Shown here: positions 33,522 to 41,073 of the stretch, piece after piece
How positions within the stretch are numbered: position 1 is the first letter of the stretch
Layout of the letters: the number at the start of each line of letters is the position of its first letter
Origin: a virus
IMG/VR virus record: IMGVR_UViG_3300008108_006104
Location: 1 to 41,073 of that record
Direction: 5' to 3' (one strand)
DNA length: 41,073 bases
Notes under the pieces: model-generated
What the model was told of the DNA's origin: nothing
Seen by the model: only the letters and a program-made list of their open reading frames with translations
Database searches by the model: none
Position numbers and translations under genes: made by a program

Positions 33522-34088
33522 AATATAATCTAGCAGTTTTTCTCGAACTTGCTGATATGTCAAAGTTATATCAGCAAATCTTAAACTTACACAGAATCTT
33601 TTTTCATTGCTGAAATTAACTACATTATGAGGTATATCTGTTCTCACTAAAGTTGGTACAGAGATTGTTAATTCTTCAATAGATACGCAGTCACTTGCTG
33701 ACCATCTTGTTCTACGGAGCCCTTCTTTGTTTACAGATGTTTCGCCAACGGTATCTGACGAATACCATTTCATTACATGATTTGTAGAACCATAAATCCA
33801 ATTTAACCCGCAATGAATTCCGTGAAAGGTTCCATTCTCTTCAACAAATCCGTCAACATGAATAACTAAAGATTCTTGCGCAGGTCCATACATAAAATAT
33901 ATATTTTTTAAAGGAAGACCTTTTTCTTCAAAAAATTTCGATACATCATCTTTCACTAGTTCATCTATAGGCAAGAAATCTAAGCCCCAGGTATCATGTC
34001 TTGAAAATCTTCCATCTAAGGTGACTCCCGGCTTTAAAATGTCATCGAAAGGAAATTTAAATTGAGTGTAATTTGTAGTATTTTTCAT
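33513..34088 (-). CDS. Putative 2OG/Fe(II) oxygenase or cupin (191 aa)
   Basis: H77 and D79 (SLVIHVDGF) with a distal H154 (RTDIPHNVVN) and a basic pair R164/R170. The block PTLVRTDIPH reappears almost unchanged as PTLIRTDIPH in the gene at 40062, so the two are paralogues. Substrate unknown. It is 6 nt from the next minus-strand oxygenase gene, so both are likely expressed together. Confidence 0.7.
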   Translation of the reverse strand: MKNTTNYTQFKFPFDDILKPGVTLDGRFSRHDTWGLDFLPIDELVKDDVSKFFEEKGLPLKNIYFMYGPAQESLVIHVDGFVEENGTFHGIHCGLNWIYGSTNHVMKWYSSDTVGETSVNKEGLRRTRWSASDCVSIEELTISVPTLVRTDIPHNVVNFSNEKRFCVSLRFADITLTYQQVREKLLDYILI

Positions 34089-34094
34089 ATATTA

Positions 34095-34589
34095 TCAATC
34101 AATACACATTACAATATGTATTCTAATTTGATCTAAAGATCCATTAATAAAAGTGTGATCTTGTGTTGTATCTGCTCGATACACAACTCCCTCATGTAGT
34201 TGATGACATTCATTTTTATATGGCCATATCATCCAACACTGATCATTTGTGATTATAGGTAAATGCAATCTAGGGGTTGGATCTCGATGGATAGAATAAC
34301 ATTTTCTAGAATTCATTAACATTATTCTAGTTCTAAAACCATTGTGGTCTTTAATAAATTTTTCTAGAAGTGTCCCATGAAGCTCTGGATATATAAATTT
34401 ATAATTTCGTTCCTGTTGTTCTTCTAATTCTTCAATACGGCCAATACCTGTGACCCAATCATTTGAACCGTTTTCTAATCCTTGACATATTAGCTGATTG
34501 TCGTTAACGTTAATTTTTTTTACCAATTCCAAAACTTCTTTCTGCAAAGTTTGGAAATTGATAAATTTATATAGTGGCTGTAATATCAT
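34095..34589 (-). CDS. Aspartyl/asparaginyl beta-hydroxylase-like oxygenase (164 aa)
   Basis: Short double-stranded beta-helix: RTRIMLMNSRKCYSIHRD (H101, D103), LHLPIITND, distal H145 (QDHTFING) and R156 (QIRIHIVM). This is the compact aspartyl/asparaginyl-hydroxylase form frequent in cyanophages and other marine phages. Substrate unknown. An AATAAATA box lies 7 nt before the ATG. Confidence 0.82.
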   Translation of the reverse strand: MILQPLYKFINFQTLQKEVLELVKKINVNDNQLICQGLENGSNDWVTGIGRIEELEEQQERNYKFIYPELHGTLLEKFIKDHNGFRTRIMLMNSRKCYSIHRDPTPRLHLPIITNDQCWMIWPYKNECHQLHEGVVYRADTTQDHTFINGSLDQIRIHIVMCID

Positions 34590-34596
34590 GGTAAAG

Positions 34597-34640
34597 TATT
34601 TATTATATTAATTTTCTATAATTTTTTTTGTCTATAAATA
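34597..34640. promoter_or_regulatory. Divergent late-like boxes
   Basis: AATAAATA on the minus strand (34604-34597) for the oxygenase and an exact TATAAATA on the plus strand (34633-34640). The last base of the plus box is the A of the ATG at 34640, so the transcript for that gene would start inside or at its first codons. Confidence 0.5.
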
Positions 34641-35815
34641 TGAACATGTTTAATCAAGAAGTAGAAGGATTTTGGCAGGTAGGTGCTACGAAATTTAAAA
34701 ATAAATTTCAAGCATTGGTGTTTGCTACCGAAACCAATCAGGAAGTTAGTTACATATATTTTGATCAAATTTGGAACAATTTTGATAGATCCTTGTTGGG
34801 AAAAGTTTCTCTCAAAAAACTTTATCAACAACGTGCTCAACAGATTAGAGATAGCTACGATTATCTAATTTTATATTTTTCGGGAGGCGCCGATAGCTAT
34901 AACGTTCTTAGATCGTTTATAGACAACGGTATTAAATTAGATGAAGTTTGTGTGAAATGGCCAATGGCCGCTATAAAATCTCAAGTTTACAAAGCTAATA
35001 AATTGGACACCTCGGCAAGAAACACTCTTAGTGAATGGGATTATGCTATTAAACCTGTTCTTGATTGGCTGTCACAGTATCATCCTCAGATTAAAATCAA
35101 TATTGCAGATTGGACAGATAATTTAAGTCCTGAAATTTATACAGAAGATTTATGGCATCACGTTAACACATGGAATGATATAGAAATACCTTTTATGTTG
35201 ACATATAGTAAATCGGAATTGCTCAAATTAAATAAGGGTAAAAAAGTTGGATCCATTTATGGAATAGATAAACCTTTGTTAGCTTATAGAGATAATAAAT
35301 GGTTTATGAGTTTTACCGACACTGGTACAGGGATGGGAATTCCTTCGCAAGAAAATAGATATGGAACTGAATATTTTTATTGGTCTCCAAAATTTCCAAT
35401 ATTAGCTATGGAACAAGCCTATCAGTTGTCATCATATGTTGATGATAATTTTCATTTAAGACAATATTATTATTCAGATGTAAGTAAAGATTGGCCACTT
35501 GATTTTACATTATTATCTATTCGAATGCAAAACTCTGTAGCAAGGCAAGTATTATATGATAATTGGACAAATAATTTTCAGGCTGATAAACCAAATATTG
35601 CAGATAGAGAAGATAAACATTTTTGGATTTTTGAGCATCCAGAATTAACCAAATGCCGTGATAGCTTTTTAGATATGAATAGTCTATTTTTATCTCAATT
35701 AGATAAAAGATTGTACTTAGGAGTGGAAAGAAGCCAACGAGATTTTGGAAAAGTAAGAGGAAGATATCAACACTTATTTTCAAAGTGGCATTTTGTGAGA
35801 TTAATTAATGAATAA
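34640..35815 (+). CDS. Asparagine-synthase-like PP-loop protein (391 aa)
   Basis: ATP pyrophosphatase of the asparagine-synthase C-terminal type: YFSGGADSYNVL holds the PP-loop SGGADS (81-86). The N-terminal glutaminase domain is missing, so it would use free ammonia, another amine or a protein partner. Extra helical regions follow. ATG 34640 was used, although TATAAATA overlaps it and ATG 34646 is an alternative. The stop overlaps the ATP-grasp start by 8 nt. It adenylates a carboxylate, and the pair with ATP-grasp suggests two amide bonds. Confidence 0.78.
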   Translation: MNMFNQEVEGFWQVGATKFKNKFQALVFATETNQEVSYIYFDQIWNNFDRSLLGKVSLKKLYQQRAQQIRDSYDYLILYFSGGADSYNVLRSFIDNGIKLDEVCVKWPMAAIKSQVYKANKLDTSARNTLSEWDYAIKPVLDWLSQYHPQIKINIADWTDNLSPEIYTEDLWHHVNTWNDIEIPFMLTYSKSELLKLNKGKKVGSIYGIDKPLLAYRDNKWFMSFTDTGTGMGIPSQENRYGTEYFYWSPKFPILAMEQAYQLSSYVDDNFHLRQYYYSDVSKDWPLDFTLLSIRMQNSVARQVLYDNWTNNFQADKPNIADREDKHFWIFEHPELTKCRDSFLDMNSLFLSQLDKRLYLGVERSQRDFGKVRGRYQHLFSKWHFVRLINE

Positions 35816-37049
35816 TATTTTGTTAGTATGTCGTGGATATCATCATTTATCTACAATCTATGATTTAATAAATCAAGGTTATAATTTAGATATAATTGTT
35901 CCTAAAGATCATCCCGAATTTGATCTAATGAAGTCACAACTATCTAAATTTGATAACATATTTGTTGTTGATACTACTGATCAATTTTTAAATTTACTTT
36001 CTCAATTATTAGAAACAAAAAAATATCAATATATCTATCCTACGTTCCCTGATCATCATATGAAATTAATTGCTGAAATAAACAGTAAATTTGATCTACC
36101 AGGAATTAAATTAAAATCATACGAAAAAATTAAAGAAAAAATAGTTTATTACAAAATATGGAAAGATTTAAAGATCGATGTTCCTGAAATTTATCAAATT
36201 GTTAAAAATAAAAAAACATTAAACACTATATCTTCAGATATTAAATTTCCATGTTTAGTAAAACCGTCGGGAGGAATGGCAAGTTTAGGGATAAAAATAA
36301 TTTCTTCTAGAGAAAGTCTTAAAGATTTTTTTAAAGACGTTGATGTTAAAGTACATGATTATCAAGAAAGCCACGGTGAAAAATTTAAAACTTTCGAATA
36401 TTATTCAGCAAATAGTGATTATATAATTCAGGAATATATTGATGGACCAATAATCTCTGTGATTGGACACATACTTAATAAATCTCTTAGCTTAGATTTT
36501 TTTTATGATATAGAATCTAATTCATATCCCTATGCGGCTGAAACTGCATTAGTGTATCCGTCTAAATATTTTAACAACGATTTTTATGAAAATATCAAAA
36601 TTAAATTAGAAAAGTTTATTTCTTTAACTGAGTTAGATAATTGTCCGTTCATGTTAGATGTGATATTAAAAGAGGGGAATATTTATTTTATTGATTTTGC
36701 AGCTCGAGTTTCCGTAGGATGCCATTTATTGCAATACTCTGGAGAAAATCAGTATGCATCAAAGTTAGTTAACTCTATTCTTAACAATAAAAATATGTTG
36801 TTAAACACAAGCAAGTGTAGTATGAAAAGAGATTTAGGATTAAAACCAGGTCTCATTAAAAGCATAGAGATTAAAAAAGATATTCTTGCAGACTATATTA
36901 AATTACCAACTAATAATAAAGTTAATCTTCCAAGGAACGATTTAGCAATCAGCAATAACGGATATGTTTATATATCAGGCAGTGATCTTAACGATCTAAA
37001 CGAAAAATATCAAAATTTAATTTCTTCTATAATTGTTAATTATACCTAA
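35808..37049 (+). CDS. ATP-grasp ligase (413 aa)
   Basis: Joins a carboxylate to an amine or thiol through an acyl-phosphate. CLVKPSGGMASLGIKII (K152), IIQEYIDGP (E209) and MLDVILKEGNIYFIDFAARV (D284, D296) are the ATP-grasp blocks in order; an N-terminal Rossmann-like domain (ILLVCRGYHHLSTI) precedes them. Similar proteins make dipeptides or aminoacyl conjugates. Very AT-rich coding sequence. The stop meets the convergent gene at 37046. Confidence 0.85.
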   Translation: MNNILLVCRGYHHLSTIYDLINQGYNLDIIVPKDHPEFDLMKSQLSKFDNIFVVDTTDQFLNLLSQLLETKKYQYIYPTFPDHHMKLIAEINSKFDLPGIKLKSYEKIKEKIVYYKIWKDLKIDVPEIYQIVKNKKTLNTISSDIKFPCLVKPSGGMASLGIKIISSRESLKDFFKDVDVKVHDYQESHGEKFKTFEYYSANSDYIIQEYIDGPIISVIGHILNKSLSLDFFYDIESNSYPYAAETALVYPSKYFNNDFYENIKIKLEKFISLTELDNCPFMLDVILKEGNIYFIDFAARVSVGCHLLQYSGENQYASKLVNSILNNKNMLLNTSKCSMKRDLGLKPGLIKSIEIKKDILADYIKLPTNNKVNLPRNDLAISNNGYVYISGSDLNDLNEKYQNLISSIIVNYT

Positions 37050-37764
37050 CCAATGCTTTGATGTGCTAATCCGTTTAGAAGAATATCAAACGGATGTAAT
37101 TTACCAAAGTGAGAATTTAATACAAAGCAATCTTCATTTTCTATATAATTAATCCAAGGTGTTGAAATAGGAAAGAAGAATCAGTGTCGATGGGAATGTT
37201 GATCCTGAGATTTTCGAATATAGTTTCATCCTTGTGCCAAAGGAATTCTTCACCTACTCTATCATACATGTCAGCATCTAAAACAGCTATCCTACTTCGT
37301 GTAGGTGAAAGGTGAAATTCATTGATAAAATTTTTAAGATTAGTTTGTGAGATGCACGGTGATAGTTTTCTAAATCCATAACTGTCAAAGTATGTATTTC
37401 TTATAGAACGAAAATTTTCTGTACTGCCATAATAAAATTGATCCGGAGCGTTTACAGGGGTGCCGAGTGTATGTTGATTAGGATCAATTGTGTCTATTAG
37501 ATCCGGGTTGTATACCATGCTAAGACCGCCGTAGGCCTTACTTTGACCTTTAGTTGTTTGCCAACCTTTAGTTCCAAACGTTTCTAATGCTGATAGAGTA
37601 TCTTTGATAAGTGAAGGAATATCAATTTTGTGAGGTAATTCTATTACGTCATCTATTTTAGTTGATGTAGCAATATCTTTTATTGCTGTGTAGAAATCGC
37701 TTTGTTCATATATCCACTGGAATAATGACAGGTGCGCAGGACAATCTTTTACGTAAAACTTCAT
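37046..37764 (-). CDS. Putative 2OG/Fe(II) oxygenase, broken by a -1 frame change near 37.17 kb (about 239 aa if joined)
   Basis: The first part (37141-37764) has FLWHKDETIFENLRINIPI with H177 and D179, then runs off into HLGLII and stops. Reading on in the -1 frame gives T-P-W-I-N-Y-I-E-N-E-D-C-F, LNSHFGKLHPFDIL and a stop at 37046, a natural end with a possible distal His, that meets the ATP-grasp stop codon. A T lost from the TTT run near 37170 would explain it: one extra base makes one open gene of 720 nt. Substrate unknown. Confidence 0.7.
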
Positions 37765-38387
37765 TAATTTGGCCCTTTAAAAAATCCAGAAGATATTGCT
37801 TCAGAAAAGATATTCCACTTGTCTTCATTATCTATTGACGATAATGCCACCATCTGATAACACGAATCATCGTTTGAGTCTCCGCAGACATTGTATATAT
37901 TTTCTAATATTTCAAAAGAATCAACTGAAACAGATGATGCAAGTTTTATTATTTCTTTAAAACTTTTTGAGTATTTTCCTTCTCTTGTAATCATAGCAAC
38001 TTTTATTTTATTCTGTGAATTTAAAAATTCAAGCTGAGCCTTAAGTATAATTGGACTAAATCTAACAGCATTAGGTCCCCACTTAGTTAATCCGTTGCTT
38101 CTAAAATCTGGATGTATCCAAAATCTAGTTAACACTCTTGCAATTTTCTCCCCCCATTTGTGAGGAGAATATTCTATGGCTCCAAAGGAAATTATTTTAT
38201 TTTCGTATATTGCTGTTACAAAATAATAATATTGTGTAGGAGATAAATTTACATAATTTTCATACAATGGATCTGCACGGCATCGAGATTTTATAGTTTC
38301 CATGCATTCATTCCACAAGTCCTCTCCGGGATTCGATTTAAGCGATAGGGATTTTGGCATCATATAAATATATTTAATCGGAATCAT
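37764..38387 (-). CDS. GNAT-like protein (207 aa)
   Basis: Pattern of a small acyltransferase: ESTYTQ-like N-terminus, YYFVTAIYENKIISFGAIEY, a basic strand ARVLTRFWIHPDFRSNGLTK that resembles the acetyl-CoA loop (R..G), and KVAMITREGKYSKSFKEI. Call is tentative. Two possible starts, 38387 and 38363; the second fits the protein better (MPKSLSLKSNPG), the first is kept because it is the longest. TAATG-type overlap with the next gene. Confidence 0.5.
   Translation of the reverse strand: MIPIKYIYMMPKSLSLKSNPGEDLWNECMETIKSRCRADPLYENYVNLSPTQYYYFVTAIYENKIISFGAIEYSPHKWGEKIARVLTRFWIHPDFRSNGLTKWGPNAVRFSPIILKAQLEFLNSQNKIKVAMITREGKYSKSFKEIIKLASSVSVDSFEILENIYNVCGDSNDDSCYQMVALSSIDNEDKWNIFSEAISSGFFKGPN
38363..38370 (+). 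promoter_or_regulatory. T4-type late promoter box
   Basis: Exact TATAAATA on the plus strand, 23 nt upstream of the desaturase ATG at 38394. Confidence 0.65.
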
Positions 38388-38393
38388 CCCTCT

Positions 38394-39161
38394 ATGAAAA
38401 ATTACAAATACCTGTTAACTACGTTTTTCCCTTTACACATACTATTGGTTTTGTTGTTTTTTTTCGTAGATTACAATTTTACCAGTCTATTGTATTTTCT
38501 AGCAGGCTATATTTTTATTGGTGGGTACGGAGTAGCAATCGGACTTCATAGATGGGCATCTCATAGATCGATCATTTTAAAATCATGGGCAGAGAATTTA
38601 ATAATTTATGCTAGTGTGTTATCATGCCAGGGTCATCCAATCTGGTGGGCCGCAGTACACCGAGGATATCATCATAGATTTGCCGATACAGAAAAAGACG
38701 AACATTCTCCAATTTTTGGAAGATGGCATGCTTTTGTAGGTTGGATTTTAAAACACAATCCTACTAGTGTAAACTACAAGTTTGCTGTTGACCTAGTACG
38801 TAATAAAAAAATGGCATTTACCGCCAAGTATTATGAAATAATTATTTTGTTATCGTGGATAGTTCTAGGATTGATTGATTTAAATTTATTATATTGGTTT
38901 GCTATTGTACCAACAATTGTTGCATTTCATGGTGAGGGACTTATTAATACATTCTGTCATAGTGACAACGTTGGATATAGAAATTTTGAAACTAAAGATA
39001 AATCAAGAAATATCCCTATGTTAGGGTTAATGTTTTGGGGTAATGGATGGCATAATAATCATCATCAAATGCCGTCTAGTTTTGATTTTGGAAAATCTGT
39101 AAGCGGAAAAAAATGGGAGTTTGATACATGCACTCTGTTGTCTCATCTGATCAAAAAATAA
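38394..39161 (+). CDS. Third membrane fatty acid desaturase (255 aa)
   Basis: HRWASH (52-57), HRGYHH (89-94) and HNNHH (220-224) boxes with spans at about 12-50, 66-80 and 148-182. A full-size di-iron desaturase. It precedes a second PP-loop gene by 8 nt, so this desaturase is likely linked to amino-acid or carboxylate chemistry rather than acting alone. Confidence 0.92.
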   Translation: MKNYKYLLTTFFPLHILLVLLFFFVDYNFTSLLYFLAGYIFIGGYGVAIGLHRWASHRSIILKSWAENLIIYASVLSCQGHPIWWAAVHRGYHHRFADTEKDEHSPIFGRWHAFVGWILKHNPTSVNYKFAVDLVRNKKMAFTAKYYEIIILLSWIVLGLIDLNLLYWFAIVPTIVAFHGEGLINTFCHSDNVGYRNFETKDKSRNIPMLGLMFWGNGWHNNHHQMPSSFDFGKSVSGKKWEFDTCTLLSHLIKK

Positions 39162-39169
39162 AATTCGAG

Positions 39170-40060
39170 ATGGATCAAAATTTTAAATTTGGTTATAATG
39201 GAAGTCAGCACAATCTAAGACAACACCAATCAGATGTATTTCAATGTTGGTACTCTAAGTCAATTAGAACTCCTAGCTCATTCAGAGATGAGTGTATTAA
39301 TGTCTGTGAAATAATTAACAATTACTCAAAAACTGTGAACAAACTTCCTTATGTGTTGTTAAGCGGAGGGGCTGATAGCGAAGTTGTGGTTAGAGCTTTC
39401 TTAGAATTAGGGCAACCATTTAAGGTCATAACAAATAGATTCGACAAAAATTTAAACTCACACGAAATAGAAGTGGTTGAAAAATTATCTAAAGAATTAA
39501 ATTTTGAAGTTATCTATGTAGATATAGATGTACTAACCTGGTTAGGTTCTCCGGAATCTCTAAGAATGGCAGAACAGGGAAAATGTTTCCAAGCGGAAAT
39601 GTTGCCTACAATGAAATTAATGGATCATGTGTATTTTAATCTAAACGGTATACCTGTTTTAGGGAATGGTGACTTTTATGCAAATAGGTTAGACGGCGAA
39701 TGGAAATATGTAGAATATGAATATATCTTATCTTGGTGTAGATACGCCATTGCGAACAACATGACAGCAGCTATTAATTTTTTTCAAATGACTCCTGAAA
39801 TTGTGTTATCAGTTGGCCGTGATCCTATCATGTTGGAATTATTTCAATCTCCCCCAAGTGAAACCATAAACTCTAGATATGCCAAATATAGAATTTATCA
39901 AAAAAATTGGAATATAGAAATAAGGGAAAAATATCATGGATGCGAATTAATCCAAGATTGTTGTGACCAAATACAGCAGAAGTTTTTATCAGCATATAAA
40001 CCGTACACTGATAAATGGAAAATGCCTGTTGGTGAGTTTCTAAAAAGGTTGTCGAAATAA
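39170..40060 (+). CDS. Second asparagine-synthase-like PP-loop protein (296 aa)
   Basis: SGGADSEVVVRAFLELGQ holds the PP-loop (65-70); a Rossmann-like continuation (KVITNRF, FEVIYVDIDVL) and Cys/Trp-rich segments follow. No glutaminase domain. It shares the short PP-loop form with the gene at 34640 but is otherwise diverged. ATG 39170 (MDQNFKFGYNG) has a GAG site; an upstream frame overlaps the desaturase. It adenylates a carboxylate or carbonyl oxygen. Followed at 1 nt by the next oxygenase. Confidence 0.78.
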   Translation: MDQNFKFGYNGSQHNLRQHQSDVFQCWYSKSIRTPSSFRDECINVCEIINNYSKTVNKLPYVLLSGGADSEVVVRAFLELGQPFKVITNRFDKNLNSHEIEVVEKLSKELNFEVIYVDIDVLTWLGSPESLRMAEQGKCFQAEMLPTMKLMDHVYFNLNGIPVLGNGDFYANRLDGEWKYVEYEYILSWCRYAIANNMTAAINFFQMTPEIVLSVGRDPIMLELFQSPPSETINSRYAKYRIYQKNWNIEIREKYHGCELIQDCCDQIQQKFLSAYKPYTDKWKMPVGEFLKRLSK

Positions 40061-40061
40061 C

Positions 40062-40576
40062 ATGTTTCAAGAATTAGATCTTCCCATCAATCCGTTAGTT
40101 GAAGATGTTCAATTCCCTGAATTTTTATTTAGAGATAGAAGAAACAGATATTATCCCATAGATAAAAAAAATATAAACGAACAAACTAAAAAAATTTTTG
40201 ATGATTTGGATTTGACAATCGGTGGTGTTATAATTTTTAAAAAATGTCAAAACGGTATAAGTCCTATACATTCGGATATATTGTTAGTAAATGATCGTTG
40301 GATAAAATGGCATGCTGCAATCAATTATAATTTAACGTCAGCGGATTCGAATATGACTTGGTTTGAAACAAATATCAAGGAAATAAATATGTTAGCAATA
40401 CAGATTTTTCTTTAATAGGAAATTGCAAATTGACAGCCCCTACATTAATACGAACTGATATTCCACACACTACTGTGAATTTAGATAGCAGAGATCGATT
40501 ATGTGCTAGTATTAGATTTACTGATAATCACACATATCAAGAACTTTTAGAAAAATTTTTAAGGATTGGTCAATGA
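40062..40576 (+). CDS. Paralogue of the oxygenase at 33513, frame-broken near 40.37 kb (about 171 aa if joined)
   Basis: The first part has IIFKKCQNGISPIHSDILLV (H70, D72) and stops after a short tail at 40415. From about 40370 the -1 frame reads N-K-Y-Q-G-N-K-Y-V-S-N-T-D, then PTLIRTDIPHTTVNLDSRDR and RLCASIRFTD to a TGA at 40576. That second half matches the paralogue's PTLVRTDIPHNVVN...RFCVSLRF. The ATG of the next gene overlaps this TGA (ATGA). A base lost from the GAAAC run at 40365-40369 would restore the gene. Either decay or an assembly error. Confidence 0.75.
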
Positions 40577-41073
40577 ATAATGTAGTGGTTCCTCCTGGCG
40601 TAAGTGGAAGAAGTCAATCTTATTCCCCTGATAAAGTAAGTTTAGAGAATCTTACTAACGAAGTTAGCCTACTCAACTTAGGAATTTTTGAACCGCTGAA
40701 ATGGAAGATAGACTGTGGTCAATTCATGCGGGAGATCGAACAGTTTAAAGATGATTGGCAAGATTATCTTCCTAGAACAGATAGACCTAATAACAGAAAA
40801 TCTCTTACTCTTACTTGTTTGCCGGGTACTGATCATAGAACAAATCCTAGTTTGGCTCAAGCATCATACGCAGCCAAGCGTCGGATAAGTGAATTAGAGT
40901 TTAATCAGCCTACTGATGTCTATCATGCCTGCACTAGTCTGCACCCATTTTTAAACACCTTTCAACCATTAGGAAGAACATTTATAGTAAGATCTGATAC
41001 AGGCGGGTATTTTGTTCCACATAGAGATCATCCTACTATGCCTAGAGATGTATTCCGACTTATTGTGTTTCTT
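40573..41073 (+). CDS. Putative 2OG/Fe(II) oxygenase, runs off the right edge (167 codons seen)
   Basis: Open from ATG 40573 to the end of the window. Contains GYFVPHRDHP (H150, D152), an HxD pair in the context typical of aspartyl/asparaginyl hydroxylases, preceded by FIVRSDTGG. The 2-oxoglutarate Arg and distal His would lie beyond the edge. Overlap with the preceding gene shows the plus-strand cassette of desaturase, PP-loop and two oxygenases continues. Confidence 0.78.
   Translation, partial: MNNVVVPPGVSGRSQSYSPDKVSLENLTNEVSLLNLGIFEPLKWKIDCGQFMREIEQFKDDWQDYLPRTDRPNNRKSLTLTCLPGTDHRTNPSLAQASYAAKRRISELEFNQPTDVYHACTSLHPFLNTFQPLGRTFIVRSDTGGYFVPHRDHPTMPRDVFRLIVFL

Noticed and set aside
1-41073. 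Prophage or bacterial chromosome origin
   Set aside because: No integrase, attachment site, ribosomal or housekeeping cluster is present; gene packing and promoters are of a T4-like phage. The Bug protein and KdsA alone do not outweigh this.

Overview
This window is part of a tailed-phage genome, most likely a T4-like marine myovirus of the kind that infects cyanobacteria, Pelagibacter or other ocean bacteria. The evidence is the T4-family fibre and structural proteins with an N-terminal NDNF-type motif, a C-terminal fibre domain with SADLAEYYEGD, T4-type late promoter boxes (TATAAATA), tightly packed genes with ATGA and TAATG overlaps, ThyX, UvdE, a phage-type QueD and a tRNA. No integrase, ribosomal or replication gene of a bacterium is seen. 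The host cannot be named from this window. Both ends cut through genes, so the genome is larger, and capsid, packaging and replication genes lie outside.

Left part (1-22.7 kb), almost all on the minus strand. Two very large fibre/appendage genes fill 34-9743. Next is a metal/redox block of superoxide dismutase, a 38-residue membrane peptide, IscU and IscA (10.1-11.5 kb). A lysine/alanine/proline-rich histone-like protein, UV endonuclease UvdE and a probable small Sm-like protein follow (11.5-13.1 kb). Then comes a sugar/pterin block: GT-A glycosyltransferase, KdsA, a small membrane protein, a QueD-like protein and a GT29/DUF115-like protein (13.1-16.1 kb). A structural protein, a row of unrecognised conserved-looking phage genes (17-20.6 kb), ThyX, a further virion-type protein, an H1-like protein and an odd long-arm tRNA complete the arm. 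Four places on this arm carry a near-perfect or perfect sigma-70 promoter (TTGACA or TTGACC, 17 nt spacer, TATAAT), as expected for host-polymerase early transcription. T4-late-like boxes lie elsewhere.

Right part (22.9-41.07 kb) is an accessory region of mostly metabolic enzymes. Genes switch strand often, many have their own late-like box, and parts are much richer in AT. It holds an APS-kinase/nucleotidyltransferase fusion, a sulfotransferase, a fatty-acid-hydroxylase-like membrane protein, three membrane fatty-acid desaturases, about eight putative 2-oxoglutarate/Fe(II) oxygenases, a radical SAM enzyme, an aminotransferase-like PLP protein, two GNAT-like proteins, two asparagine-synthase-like PP-loop proteins, an ATP-grasp ligase and a Bug/TctC periplasmic binding protein.

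The strongest candidate for something new is this right-hand island. Overlapping genes suggest co-translated modules: desaturase-desaturase-dioxygenase, PP-loop/ATP-grasp, and desaturase-PP-loop-oxygenase-oxygenase. Together they look like a virus-encoded pathway for building or modifying a lipid- or amino-acid-derived compound. The product is unknown. Four places show an apparent -1 reading-frame break, two of them (37.17 kb and 40.37 kb) clearly inside one gene. Either these genes are decaying or the assembly lost single bases; raw reads would decide.
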